From CAYNYF01 sp964401385 (GTDB lineage: Bacteria > Planctomycetota > Phycisphaerae > SM23-33): 35,891 nt of DNA. The DNA lies in NCBI GenBank assembly GCA_964401385.1, contig CAYNYF010000042.1:1-35891 (forward strand). Direction: 5' to 3'. Below are positions 15,588 to 23,962 of the stretch, in pieces (the stretch's first letter is position 1; each line of letters starts with the position of its first letter). The notes under the pieces are model-generated. The model did no database searches. It was not told the DNA's origin and saw nothing but the letters and a program-made list of their open reading frames with translations. Both the position numbers and the translations under genes were made by a program.

Positions 15588-16073
15588 ATGGACTCCCTCC
15601 GTATAGCCAGCGTTCCTCCGGCACAGGCCGCGGCCCCGCCGGCCGAGAGGCAAGCCCGCCGGCTCCGCAGCGTCCTGATCGCCGCGCCTTGCTGGGGCAT
15701 GCTGGTGGTGGCGTCCGTTCTCAGCCCGCACGCCAGCGGCATGGGCACGCACGAGGAGCTGGCGCTTCCGCCCTGCTCGTTCCAGGCCCGGACCGGGCTT
15801 CCCTGCCCCACGTGCGGACTGACGACGTCCGTCTCGGCCATGGCACACGGACGGATCGCGCTGGCCTGGAAGGCACACCCGTTCGGGGTGTTCCTGTTCA
15901 TCGGCGTGTTGGTGTTGGCGCTTACGGCGACGACGGACGCCCTCACCGGCAGCACGTGGCGTTGGCGCCGGCCGGCGGTGTGGCTGGCGTGGGGCGCGCT
16001 GCTGGGGATACCGGCCGGCTGGGCGGCGAAGTTGATTCTCGGCCTCACCGACGGTACGCTGCCAATGCGATGA
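15588..16073 (+). CDS. DUF2752 family membrane protein
   Basis: This 161-residue integral membrane protein has hydrophobic helices near residues 28-46, 100-125 and 130-150. The diagnostic element is PCSFQARTGLPCPTCGLTTS followed by VSAMAHGRIALAWKAHPFG, the conserved Cys-rich loop of DUF2752, with Cys-Pro-x-Cys-Gly-x-Thr. Function is unknown; the Cys residues may bind a metal or form disulfides. The gene has its own promoter and is followed 66 bases later by two lipoproteins and the LPS-core-like genes in the same direction, so it is likely the first gene of that unit. The ATG at 15588 lacks a strong Shine-Dalgarno sequence but is the only sensible start. Confidence 0.85.
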   Translation: MDSLRIASVPPAQAAAPPAERQARRLRSVLIAAPCWGMLVVASVLSPHASGMGTHEELALPPCSFQARTGLPCPTCGLTTSVSAMAHGRIALAWKAHPFGVFLFIGVLVLALTATTDALTGSTWRWRRPAVWLAWGALLGIPAGWAAKLILGLTDGTLPMR

Positions 16074-16139
16074 ACCACCCGGATAAGGCTGCCGGATCGC
16101 GACGCATTGCGATTGGGGCCTGCCCGAATGGAAGCCGTC

Positions 16140-16790
16140 ATGAGAAACTGCGTGCTGTACTTGCTGCTGTGTCTGCTCCCGTTGAACAGCGGCTGCGGGT
16201 GCATTAACTGGCTGGCCCACGTGACCGCCCCGTCCGCCCCCACGAAGAACGTCAAAGCCCAATTCGGCGACCTGAAGGCAAAGACCGTGGCCGTGGCGGT
16301 GTATGCCGGCCCGGAGACGCTGCTGGACTATCAGACGATCCAGTTGGAGATCTCCGACGCCGTCGTCGCCGAGCTTCGCAAGCACGTCAGGAAGGTCACG
16401 GTGGTCCATCCCCTCCAGGTCATTCGCTACCAGGACGAGAACCCGGGCTGGTACGCCCTGCCCCCCGAAAAGCTCTGCCGGGACCTCGGCGCCGACTTCG
16501 TCCTGCTGGTGTCGCTGATGGAGTTCTCCACCCGGGCGCCGGGAAGCATCCATCTGGCCCGTGGGCGCATCACGGCCGAGGCCAGTCTCTACAAGTCGAG
16601 CCAGCCCGGCGAAAACCCCAGCGGCAGGCCGGTCTGGCGGTCCGAAATCATTCGCGTCGTCTATCCGGAGCAATCCCCGCTGGGGGTTCCCGTGAGCGAC
16701 GACCGGGACATTCGCCTGCGAACGGCAAGGATCTTCGCCGAGCGGCTGGCCAAGAATTTCTACGATCACAAGGTGCCCAAAGAACAGTGA
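16140..16790 (+). CDS. Predicted lipoprotein A (first of a related pair)
   Basis: This 216-residue protein has a lipoprotein signal MRNCVLYLLLCLLPLNSGC with the lipid-modified Cys likely at residue 19. The mature part starts each conserved block as KTVAVAVYAGPETLLDY, then a helix ending ELRKHVRKVTVV, then LCRDLGADFVLLVSLMEFS and a C-terminal helix RTARIFAERLAKNFYDH. This alternation resembles the small alpha/beta domain found in CsgG-, TolB-N- and GNA1162-like envelope lipoproteins, but I cannot assign a family. The ATG at 16140 is chosen because it starts the signal peptide and has GGAAG upstream; starts at 16107 and 16128 are possible. The stop overlaps the start of lipoprotein B in GTGA. 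Confidence 0.8.
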   Translation: MRNCVLYLLLCLLPLNSGCGCINWLAHVTAPSAPTKNVKAQFGDLKAKTVAVAVYAGPETLLDYQTIQLEISDAVVAELRKHVRKVTVVHPLQVIRYQDENPGWYALPPEKLCRDLGADFVLLVSLMEFSTRAPGSIHLARGRITAEASLYKSSQPGENPSGRPVWRSEIIRVVYPEQSPLGVPVSDDRDIRLRTARIFAERLAKNFYDHKVPKEQ

Positions 16791-17455
16791 CGACAAGATC
16801 ACAGAATGCGTGCCGGCTTGCGGCCGCCCTGACGGCGGCGCTGGCGCTGGGCGGATGCCAACTGCTTTGGGTCTCGCTGGAGAGGCTTTTTCCGCAAGAG
16901 AAGGTGCCGGCAAAGTTCAAGCTTCCGGCCAAGAAGACCGTTCTGGTGTTCGCCGACGACCTGCAGAATCCGGTGAGCTATCCACCGATCAAGCGGGCGC
17001 TGAACGAGAAGCTCAGCCAACTGCTGAAGGACAAAGGCCTCGTCGCCCAGACCATCGGCTATGACAAGCTGGTCGACCTGCAATCCGCCTCGCCGGATTT
17101 CAATCTGATGAGCATCCCCAAGATCGGGCGAAAGCTCGGGGCGGACATGGTGGTGTACGTGAACATCGAGCAGTTCACGCTCAAGGACAATCTCGCCGAC
17201 ACGCTCTGGCGCGGGCGGTTTTCCGGCAGGGTCAAGGTGGTGGACGTGCTGAAGGGCAGGATCTGGCCGGAAGAGTCCGCCGGCTATCCCGTGAAGGTGA
17301 TCGCCCCGGCGGCCGAGAACACCTCTGGCACGTTCGGCGGGGAGCTGGCAAAAGTACTGGCGGAGAACCTCGCCGTCGAAGTCACCGGGCTGTTCCACGA
17401 TCATTACGTGGACCGCGCTCGCCCGAAGAGGACGGACTTCTCCATGGAGCAATGA
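16787..17455 (+). CDS. Predicted lipoprotein B (second of the pair)
   Basis: This 222-residue lipoprotein has the signal RLAAALTAALALGGC with the lipid Cys at residue 24. It repeats the plan of lipoprotein A: KKTVLVFADDLQNPVSYPPI, a helix KRALNEKLSQLLKDKGL, then IGRKLGADMVVYVNIEQFTL and a final helix LAKVLAENLAVEVTGLFHDH. The two are therefore ancient tandem duplicates, now quite different in sequence. Translation begins at GTG within the GTGA overlap with gene A, and the stop overlaps the glycosyltransferase start in ATGA, so the three genes are translationally coupled. An outer-membrane role linked to the sugar genes that follow is plausible but inferred from context only. Confidence 0.82.
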   Translation: MTTRSQNACRLAAALTAALALGGCQLLWVSLERLFPQEKVPAKFKLPAKKTVLVFADDLQNPVSYPPIKRALNEKLSQLLKDKGLVAQTIGYDKLVDLQSASPDFNLMSIPKIGRKLGADMVVYVNIEQFTLKDNLADTLWRGRFSGRVKVVDVLKGRIWPEESAGYPVKVIAPAAENTSGTFGGELAKVLAENLAVEVTGLFHDHYVDRARPKRTDFSMEQ

Positions 17456-18561
17456 TGGACGCAGCCGAGAGCCGTCCGGCCGCAAGCAACGGGGTCGTGC
17501 ACGTCATGGATCGGGCCTGCCCGCCCGAGGTAATTGAGGAGGCGTTGCTGCTGGCCCGGCCGGGGGAGAAACTCATCTGCATCGGTCCATTGCCGGAGTC
17601 GCGCGTCTCGCCGCTGGAATCGGCGCCGGTGACGAAGGTCTCTCTGACCGAGCTGGAATTCCACCCCGAAAAGGTTCCCGCCGAGCTGCGCGGCGGACGG
17701 GTCGTGTACCAATGCTGGTCGGTGCAGGCCGGCGGGCACGTCCGGGCGTTTCTTTCCGATGAGTCGGCGCCGATAGCGCTGCGTCTGGCCCGGCCGCCAA
17801 GTGAGTCCGAGGCGGGGCAACTGCTCGAACTGGCCGGCGACGGAAAGCTGGCGGTCGCTTGCCCGACGGAATTCGTTGCGGCCAGGCTGCCGACGGGCGA
17901 CCTCGCCGCCGAGGTGCGCGTCATCCCACCGCCGGGCGAGGTCGACGCGGCGGCGCGGTCCGACGCGTCCAGGCGCTCGCGGCTCCGCCGGCAGCTCGGG
18001 ATCGCCCCGGCGCAGGTGGCGATCGCCGCCCCCGGTCCGGTCCACCGCGGCTCCGGGCACCGCTACGTGGTGTGGGCGACGGCGATTTTGGTCGTGGGCG
18101 AGTTGCCCGTGCGTCTGATCGTTCCGCACACCGGCCGCGAAGCCAGAAACGTGGTCGAGTTCGCCCGACAGGCCGGCTTCGGCGAGCGGACGCAGCTGGC
18201 GGAGCTGCGCCTGCCGGACGTGCTGGCGGCGGCGGACGTGGCCGTCTTTCTCGACGCCGCCGGCCCCCCGCCCATGCCGCTGGCCGCGGCCATGTGCGCG
18301 GGCCTTCCCATCGTGGCGGCGCGTACCCCGGCCGCCGGCGAGTGGCTCATCGACGGCCGGAACGCCCTGCTGGTAGCGCCGCAGGAGCCTCGGGCGACCG
18401 CCCGGGCGTTGATGCAGGTGGTTGAGGACAAGGCCCTGGCCGCGAAGCTGGGCAGCGCGGCGCGGTCCTCGGCCGTCGCCAAGTTCGACCTGGAATCCAT
18501 CCGACGCCGCTGGCAGCAGCTCCGCGCAGGCCTCCAATCGCCCCCGGCGGCCGAGGCGTGA
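17452..18561 (+). CDS. Glycosyltransferase, GT4-like (GT-B fold), atypical N-terminus
   Basis: This 369-residue cytoplasmic or membrane-associated enzyme probably adds a sugar from a nucleotide donor. The C-terminal half reads like GT4 enzymes: LRLPDVLAAADVAVFLDAAG, PMPLAAAMCAGLPIVAART and then AGEWLIDGRNALLVAPQEPR, which is the donor-binding loop and the gly-rich end. The EX7E-type acidic pair is weak (Asp and Glu are shifted), so activity is not certain. The N-terminal half has no clear acceptor motif. The start codon overlaps the lipoprotein B stop (ATGATGGAC), and an ATG three bases later is equally possible. Downstream are the tandem kinase and a GT9 enzyme. Confidence 0.78.
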   Translation: MMDAAESRPAASNGVVHVMDRACPPEVIEEALLLARPGEKLICIGPLPESRVSPLESAPVTKVSLTELEFHPEKVPAELRGGRVVYQCWSVQAGGHVRAFLSDESAPIALRLARPPSESEAGQLLELAGDGKLAVACPTEFVAARLPTGDLAAEVRVIPPPGEVDAAARSDASRRSRLRRQLGIAPAQVAIAAPGPVHRGSGHRYVVWATAILVVGELPVRLIVPHTGREARNVVEFARQAGFGERTQLAELRLPDVLAAADVAVFLDAAGPPPMPLAAAMCAGLPIVAARTPAAGEWLIDGRNALLVAPQEPRATARALMQVVEDKALAAKLGSAARSSAVAKFDLESIRRRWQQLRAGLQSPPAAEA

Positions 18562-18618
18562 CCGCGGCGGCGCCCGGCGGATGCGGCTTCCTCCCTTCGG
18601 CGCCCGCGGCCGCGCCGG

Positions 18619-18648
18619 TTGAGCCCCGCCTGCCGGGCAACCTATAAT
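18619..18648 (+). promoter_or_regulatory. Promoter with perfect -10 before the tandem kinase gene
   Basis: TTGAGC (18619-18624) and a perfect TATAAT (18643-18648) are 18 bases apart. The expected transcript start near 18655 lies only about nine bases before the TTG at 18664, so the mRNA would be nearly leaderless. It would let the kinase, GT9 and later genes be expressed independently of the upstream operon. Confidence 0.6.
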
Positions 18649-18663
18649 GGGCACCCGACGCCA

Positions 18664-20439
18664 TTGAACAGGAAAACCAACAATCCGCTCCCGGGCCCGA
18701 CGGAAGTGCTGGCCGGAATCGACCTGAAGGCGGTCCGCTTCGCCGATGAAGACGCCCGCCGGCGCCTGGGGCCGGTGCTGTCGCAATGGGCCAGCGGCCC
18801 GGTCGCCGGGGAGGTCTCGCTGGTCAAGCACAATATCGCCCGCACGGTGTATCGCTGCCAGGGCGACGGCGGCGTGCTGTACTTCAAGCACTTCCACAGC
18901 CCCACGTCGCTGCATCGCCTTCAGCGCCGGCTGGGATTGTCCGACGCGGTCTGCGAGATGCGCTTCAGCGAGCACCTCTCGCGCATGGCCGTGCCCGCGT
19001 CGAAGGTGCTGGCGGCGTTCTGCCGGAACGGGTCCGAATGGCTCGTCAGCGAGGCCGTCGAGCCGTCCATGCCCGCCGGCGCCTGGCACGCCGAACGGCT
19101 TGACAGCGGCGATCACGCCGCTATCCGATCGGCCACGATCGCCCTGGCCGAACTCATCGGGCGAATGCACGCCAGCGGCGTGATCCATCGCGACCTGCAC
19201 TGCGCCAACCTGCTGGTCCGGACCGGTTCGCCCCGGCAGCTTGTGCTGATGGACCTGCACCGCATGCGCCGGCGCCGACGCCTGAGCCGCCGCAGCCGGG
19301 CCGGCAACCTGGCCCAGCTTCTCAACGATCGGCTGCTGTGGACCAGTCGCTCGGAGCGGCTGCGCTTCCTGCGGCATTACCTCCGCGTCAGCCAGGCCAC
19401 CGGCAGCCTGCGCGGCTGGGTGCGCATGATCGAACCGATCGCCGACCGCCTCCGCCGCCGGCTGTACGCCCAGCGGGAACGGCGGATTTTCGGCACCGGG
19501 CCATACTTCGCCCGCCTGAGCGTGGCCGGATACCGCGGGCACGTGGTGCTGGCCTCCAAGCGGCAGGTGCCGGGGTCGGCGGCCTCGGGGGCGACCTTTT
19601 CGCCGGAGCAGTGGCGGGCCGTGCTGGCCGATCCGGAGGCGCTGTTCGTCGGAGCGGACGTGGAGGTGATCAAGGATTCCCCCAGCAGCTACGTCGTCCG
19701 CCGCCGGCTGAAGATCGGACCCCATGAGATCGAGGTATACGTCAAGCGCCCGCGGCGAAAGCGCGCGGTCCGCTGGCTGACGGATCTGTTCCGTCACTCC
19801 CGGCCGCTGCGGGCGTTCCGGCTGGGGCACGCGCTGCTGGCCAGGCACATCCACACCGCTCTGCCGCTGGCGGCGATGGAAAAACGCCGCTGGCGCTTCC
19901 TGACGGATTCCATCCTGATCACCGAGGCGGTGGACTCCGGCCTGCACCTGAACAAGTTCCTCAACCGCCACCTGGGCGAGAGCCGCGCCGGCAACGGGCT
20001 TCAGGGCCGGCAGCGAAAGCGACTCGCCCAGCACGTACTGTGGGAGCTGGGTCGACTGCTTCGCCGGCTGCACCAGGCCGGCTTTGCCCATCGCGATCTG
20101 AAGGCCACCAACCTGCTGGTGCGCTGGGACGACTCGCCGGGGCGGTCGCCGCAGATCATCATGGTCGACCTGGACGGGCTTCGGCAGGTGCGCCGCGTCA
20201 GCTGCCGCCAGGAGTTTCGCGGCCTGATGCGGCTGAACGTGTCGCTGCTGGAATGTCCGGGCGTCAGTCACGCCGGCCGCCTGCGCATGCTGCTGGGATA
20301 CCTCCGCCGACCCGGCGTCGGCAGGATCAACTTCAAGCCGTACTGGCGGCTGCTGCAACAATGGTCGAACAGGAAGATCCGTCGCCAGATCGCCTCCCGC
20401 CAGCGCCGCCAGAAGGCCCAGCGGAGGGCCAGACCGTGA
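18664..20439 (+). CDS. Protein with two tandem LPS-kinase-like (WaaP/KdkA-type) domains
   Basis: The protein of about 591 residues contains two complete kinase-like units. Domain one (about 35-230) has VYRCQGDGGVLYFKHFHS for the nucleotide Lys strand, then the catalytic loop IHRDLHCANLLV with His175 and Asp177, and LMDLHRMR where the metal-binding DFG usually stands. Domain two (about 320-560) has VRRRLKIGPHEIEVYVKR, the loop AHRDLKATNLLV (His476, Asp478) and MVDLDGLR. Such folds in LPS biosynthesis phosphorylate heptose or Kdo of the core. Both loops keep Asp and Asn, so both could be active, though the first has a changed metal motif. The TTG at 18664 is chosen because an earlier start at 18619 would lie inside the promoter; a GTG near 18706 is possible. 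GT9 follows with a 4-base overlap. Confidence 0.85.
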   Translation: MNRKTNNPLPGPTEVLAGIDLKAVRFADEDARRRLGPVLSQWASGPVAGEVSLVKHNIARTVYRCQGDGGVLYFKHFHSPTSLHRLQRRLGLSDAVCEMRFSEHLSRMAVPASKVLAAFCRNGSEWLVSEAVEPSMPAGAWHAERLDSGDHAAIRSATIALAELIGRMHASGVIHRDLHCANLLVRTGSPRQLVLMDLHRMRRRRRLSRRSRAGNLAQLLNDRLLWTSRSERLRFLRHYLRVSQATGSLRGWVRMIEPIADRLRRRLYAQRERRIFGTGPYFARLSVAGYRGHVVLASKRQVPGSAASGATFSPEQWRAVLADPEALFVGADVEVIKDSPSSYVVRRRLKIGPHEIEVYVKRPRRKRAVRWLTDLFRHSRPLRAFRLGHALLARHIHTALPLAAMEKRRWRFLTDSILITEAVDSGLHLNKFLNRHLGESRAGNGLQGRQRKRLAQHVLWELGRLLRRLHQAGFAHRDLKATNLLVRWDDSPGRSPQIIMVDLDGLRQVRRVSCRQEFRGLMRLNVSLLECPGVSHAGRLRMLLGYLRRPGVGRINFKPYWRLLQQWSNRKIRRQIASRQRRQKAQRRARP

Positions 20440-21512
20440 AGGTGCCCCAGCCGCCACCGCCTCGAAAGGTGCTGATCCTCAAGCCCTCCAGCCTGGGCGA
20501 CGTGATCGGCGGCATGCCCGTGCTGCGGGGGCTGCGACGGACGTTCCCGCGGGCCCACATCGCCTGGCTGGTTACCCCGGCCTGCGCGGGCATCCTCGAC
20601 GGCCAGCGGGACCTGGACGAGGTCATCCCGTTCGATCGGAAGCGCTTCGGCCGAATCGCCAGGGACCCGGAGGCGACCGGCGAGTTCATGCGCTTCTGCC
20701 GCGAGCTGCGGCGGCGGCAGTTCGATTGGGTGATCGACCTCCAGGGGCTTTTCCGCAGCGGCTATTTGTCCTTCGCCGCCGACGCGCCGACGCGCGCCGG
20801 ATTCGCCGATGCCCGCGAGCTGGCCTGGGTCTTCTACACGCACCGCATTCGCGTCACCGCTCCGCACACCGTCGACCGCAACATACAGCTCGCCCGGGCC
20901 CTGGGCGTGGACGCCCGCGGCGAGGACCTCCGGCTGACCGTCACCAGGCAGGGTCGCTCGTCGGCCGAGTCTTTCCTGGCCGAACGGGAAATCCAACCGC
21001 GCCGATACGTGGTGGTCGCGCCGGGAACCCGCCGGGAAAATAAGCTGTATCCGGCCCGCCACTGGCGAGAGGTGATCGCCAAGCTGGCCGCGGAGCTGCC
21101 GGTGGTCGTCATCGGCTCGGCGGGCGAGCGGGCCCTGTGCGCTGAGGTCGCCGATGGATTGGCGAACGCTTTCAGCCTCGCCGGCAGGACTTCCCTGCCG
21201 GAGCTGGTCGCGCTGATCGCCCTGGCCGGCACTGTGATCTGCTGCGACTCGGCGGCGAGCTTCATCGCGCCGGCCGTGGGCACCCCCTTCGTGACGCTGA
21301 TGGGCCCGACCCGACCCGAGCGGACCGGCCCCTATGGCCGGGGCGGAAAAGCCGTTCTGGCGGACATCCCCTGCCTGGGCTGCCTGAAGCGCAGGTGCCG
21401 GCACGCAACCTGCATGCAGTGGATCCGCCCCGCCGACGTCGCGGCCGCGGCCGGCGAAGCCCTGGCCGCCGGGGCCAAGGTTCCGCTTCCGACCGATTCG
21501 GCGTGCGTTTAG
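20436..21512 (+). CDS. Glycosyltransferase family 9 (ADP-heptose:LPS heptosyltransferase-like)
   Basis: This 358-residue GT-B enzyme probably transfers heptose to the lipid A-inner core on the cytoplasmic face. The N-terminus RKVLILKPSSLGDVIGGMPV holds the acceptor-binding LGD motif of WaaC/WaaF/WaaQ-type enzymes. The middle has FDWVIDLQGLFRSGYLSF, and the C-terminal half has VVVAPGTRRENKLYPARHW, the donor-site ICCDSAASFIAPAVGTPFV and TLMGPTRPERTGPYG. It ends with Cys-rich CLKRRCRHATCMQWI, as often seen in this family. GTG 20436 overlaps the kinase stop (GTGA) and is preceded by CGGAGGGCC, a good ribosome-binding site; longer starts would run inside the kinase gene. The heptosyltransferase-kinase pairing supports an LPS-core pathway. 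Confidence 0.92.
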   Translation: MKVPQPPPPRKVLILKPSSLGDVIGGMPVLRGLRRTFPRAHIAWLVTPACAGILDGQRDLDEVIPFDRKRFGRIARDPEATGEFMRFCRELRRRQFDWVIDLQGLFRSGYLSFAADAPTRAGFADARELAWVFYTHRIRVTAPHTVDRNIQLARALGVDARGEDLRLTVTRQGRSSAESFLAEREIQPRRYVVVAPGTRRENKLYPARHWREVIAKLAAELPVVVIGSAGERALCAEVADGLANAFSLAGRTSLPELVALIALAGTVICCDSAASFIAPAVGTPFVTLMGPTRPERTGPYGRGGKAVLADIPCLGCLKRRCRHATCMQWIRPADVAAAAGEALAAGAKVPLPTDSACV

Positions 21513-21556
21513 AATGCACCGGCGGCCGCGGGCCGCAGACCGTGGAAGGAACAGGC

Positions 21557-22168
21557 TTGAAGGGCTTCGTCGAGTTCATCCTGGCGTCGCGATCGCAGCG
21601 GCGAAAGGAACTGCTCACACGGGCCGGCTACCGTTTCCGCACCGTACCGCCTCCGCTCGCGGAGCCGCCGACGCCCGTGCCCGGGCATTCCTCGGCACAA
21701 CTGGCCGAGGCCCTGGCCTATTACAAGGCGCGCCTGGTTCACCAGGATCATCCCGACCAGATCGTCCTCGGGGCCGATACCATCGTCGCCTGCGGCGAGG
21801 AAATCATGGGCAAGGCTGACGACGAGGCCCAGGCCCACCGGATGCTCGCCAGGATCTCCGGCACCCGCCATTCCGTCATCACCGGAGTGGCGCTGCTGGT
21901 GCCGACGCCGGACGGTAAGACCGAACGGATGCTGGCCTCCGAGATCACGCACGTGACGATGCGCCGGCTCAGCGACGAGGAGATCGGCCAATACGTCGCC
22001 TCCGGCGAATGGCGCGACAAGGCCGGGGCGTACGCCATCCAGGAAACGGGCGACGCGTTCATCGAAAAGCTCGAAGGCAGCTTCACCAACGTGGTCGGGC
22101 TGCCGATGGAGCTGCTGGAGCGAATGATGGCAAAGGTCGCAGAGCTCCTTTCCGAAAGGTCGGCCTGA
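21557..22168 (+). CDS. maf: Maf/YhdE-type nucleoside triphosphate pyrophosphatase
   Basis: The 203-residue protein belongs to the Maf house-cleaning family, which hydrolyses non-canonical or modified nucleotides (dTTP/UTP in the YhdE branch) to the monophosphate. Key motifs are ILASRSQRRKELL at the start, the catalytic VLGADTIVACGEEIMGK, the GTRHSVITGVAL strand and the YhdE-type SGEWRDKAGAYAIQE and GSFTNVVGLPMELL. The TTG at 21557 is chosen because AAGGA lies seven bases upstream and the residue start matches relatives. Longer in-frame starts run into the preceding gene. It is 44 bases after GT9 and two bases before the DUF192 gene, so it sits in the same direction as the LPS genes but is a general housekeeping enzyme. 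Confidence 0.93.
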   Translation: MKGFVEFILASRSQRRKELLTRAGYRFRTVPPPLAEPPTPVPGHSSAQLAEALAYYKARLVHQDHPDQIVLGADTIVACGEEIMGKADDEAQAHRMLARISGTRHSVITGVALLVPTPDGKTERMLASEITHVTMRRLSDEEIGQYVASGEWRDKAGAYAIQETGDAFIEKLEGSFTNVVGLPMELLERMMAKVAELLSERSA

Positions 22169-22170
22169 CC

Positions 22171-22644
22171 GTGCGTCGCACCCACCCCGCCTGGATCGCG
22201 CTGCTGCTGGCGGCGGCCTGCCTGCCCTCCTGCCGCCGGCCGCAGGAGGAGCCGCGCGTCCGCATCGCCGGCGGCATGTGGCGGGTGGAGCTGGCGCTGG
22301 ACCAGTCGACCCGCGAGAAGGGCCTCGCCGACCGGGATGAGGTCGCCGACGGCACCGGCATGCTGTTCGTCTTCGGCCGCGAAGAGGTACACAGCTTCCA
22401 CATGCTCAACTGCCGCGTGCCCCTGGACGTGGCGTTCATCTCCGCCCGCCTGCACGTGGTGGAGATCCGCACCATGCCCGTGGAGGCCGACCCGGCGGAT
22501 CCCAAGGTCATCTACTCCAGTCGGCGGCCCGCGCGATACGCCCTGGAGGTAGCCGCCGGCGCGCTCGCCCGGTCGGGCGTGCAGATCGGCGATCGCGTGG
22601 AACTGCTCGGCCATGCCAGACACGCTACTAAAGAGGCACGCTGA
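22171..22644 (+). CDS. DUF192 family lipoprotein
   Basis: This 157-residue protein has a lipoprotein signal (RRTHPAWIALLLAAACLPSC), so its DUF192 domain is outside the cytoplasm. The domain signature is clear: WRVELALDQSTREKGLADRD, then GTGMLFVFGREEVHSFHMLN followed by CRVPLDVAFI and PARYALEVAAGAL. This matches the MLF-F-...-H-F-x-M-x-N-...-PLDVxFI pattern of DUF192. A Cys follows the usual Asn. Function is not known. GTG 22171 begins right after the Maf stop, with AAAGGT upstream, so the genes are co-transcribed. Confidence 0.9.
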   Translation: MRRTHPAWIALLLAAACLPSCRRPQEEPRVRIAGGMWRVELALDQSTREKGLADRDEVADGTGMLFVFGREEVHSFHMLNCRVPLDVAFISARLHVVEIRTMPVEADPADPKVIYSSRRPARYALEVAAGALARSGVQIGDRVELLGHARHATKEAR

Positions 22645-22692
22645 GCGGGCCGAAGTATGTGTCGGGACCGCCGCGGAAAGCCCGCTGGAACC

Positions 22693-23886
22693 ATGGAAGT
22701 ATTAACCGATAAACATGCCCTGCTCTGGGTCGGCCCCGACCCCTTGCCCCCGAACGTGTTCGAGGCCCTCAACGGTCAGTGGGAGGTGTTTCCCTGCATC
22801 TCCGTCCGGTCTCTGTCCGACCGGCTCCGGCAGGCCCAGGTGGTTCTGGTCGGGCCAAGGCTCAGCGACGACTCCGACTCGCGCGAGCTGTGGCGCATCC
22901 TGGACCAGGTGGACGCCAGCGGGTCCGTGGCCGTGGTGCTCCTGCCCGACGGGCTGGCTGAAACGCACCTCCTCGCCCGGCGGGGCGGACAGTTCCTCAC
23001 CGCCAACGCCGACGCTCCGCCGCATGAACTCGCCGCGAAAATCGAGGCCGCGGCCGCGCTCCAACCCGCCTTCAAGAAGCTCCGCGCGGAGGCGGACATG
23101 ACGCGCGTCACCATGCCCCGCGCTCCGGCCAGCTACGAACACTTCGAGCAGGAGATGCGCCTGGCGGCCCGTCTCCAGCGGGACTTCCTGCCGCGGGCGC
23201 TCCCGCAGGTCGGTCCGGTTCGCTTCGCCGCCCTTTTCCGCCCGGCCAGTTGGGTCAGCGGGGACTTCTACGACGTCTTCCGGCTGGACGAAACCCACAT
23301 CGGCTTCTACGTCGCCGACGTGGTCGGGCACGGCATGCCGGCGGCGCTGCTGACCATCTTCGTCAAGCGCGCCCTCCAGACAAAGAAGATCACCGGGAAC
23401 ACGTACGAGATCGTCCCCCCGGAGAAGGCCCTGGCCGAACTCAACGCCGACATGTGCCAGCAGCAGCTCAGTGCGTGCCAGTTCTGCACCGCCGCCTACG
23501 CCATCCTCGACACCCGGGCGCTCCAGCTTCGGCACGCATGCGGCGGCCACCCCCGGCCGCTGCTGATGCGCGCCGACGGATCTATCCAGAGCCTGGACGC
23601 CGGCGGGCCGCTGCTCGGCATCTTCCCCGGCGAGAGCTTCCCCGCCCAAGAGGTCGCCCTGCGCCCCGGCGACCGGGTGGTGATGTACTCCGACGGGGCC
23701 GAGGAGGCCCTCGCCTGCTACGGGCATCCCGACCGGGACGGGCTCATCGCCGAGCTTCAGCGACTGCGCGACCTGTCGCCCGAGCACATGGCACTGCGGC
23801 TGACGGCCAAGATCGACGAGCGGCATGGCGCCAACGAACGCTGCGACGACATCACCGTCCTCATCGCCGACGTGGCCGCCGACTGA
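22693..23886 (+). CDS. SpoIIE/RsbU-type PP2C protein phosphatase with degenerate receiver-like N-terminus
   Basis: This 397-residue cytoplasmic regulator probably dephosphorylates an anti-sigma antagonist or another Ser/Thr-phosphorylated partner. The C-terminal PPM domain has the metal-binding acids in ASWVSGDFYDVF, VADVVGHGMPAALL, VVMYSDGAEEAL and CDDITVLIADV. Before it is an N-terminal alpha/beta stretch of about 120 residues (HALLWVGPDPLP, VVLVGPRLSDDSDSREL) that resembles a receiver domain without a clear phospho-acceptor site, then a helical linker (EQEMRLAARLQRDFLP) typical of RsbU proteins. The ATG at 22693 starts MEVLTDKHALLWVG; an upstream ATG at 22657 would add 12 residues of basic sequence. 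No partner STAS or anti-sigma kinase is adjacent. Confidence 0.9.
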   Translation: MEVLTDKHALLWVGPDPLPPNVFEALNGQWEVFPCISVRSLSDRLRQAQVVLVGPRLSDDSDSRELWRILDQVDASGSVAVVLLPDGLAETHLLARRGGQFLTANADAPPHELAAKIEAAAALQPAFKKLRAEADMTRVTMPRAPASYEHFEQEMRLAARLQRDFLPRALPQVGPVRFAALFRPASWVSGDFYDVFRLDETHIGFYVADVVGHGMPAALLTIFVKRALQTKKITGNTYEIVPPEKALAELNADMCQQQLSACQFCTAAYAILDTRALQLRHACGGHPRPLLMRADGSIQSLDAGGPLLGIFPGESFPAQEVALRPGDRVVMYSDGAEEALACYGHPDRDGLIAELQRLRDLSPEHMALRLTAKIDERHGANERCDDITVLIADVAAD

Positions 23887-23962
23887 GGCCCGCAGAGTTC
23901 CGCCAACCCCCCGCCCGCGACGCATTCGCCGCCGAGCCGTCAAAACGCCCGGCCATTCCCCT

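Noticed and set aside
17404..20457. Long minus-strand open frame of about 1017 codons
   Set aside because: It is antisense to four well-supported plus-strand genes and has Arg, Gly, His and Pro-rich content typical of the mirror frame of GC-rich coding DNA. No motif, start context or family was seen.
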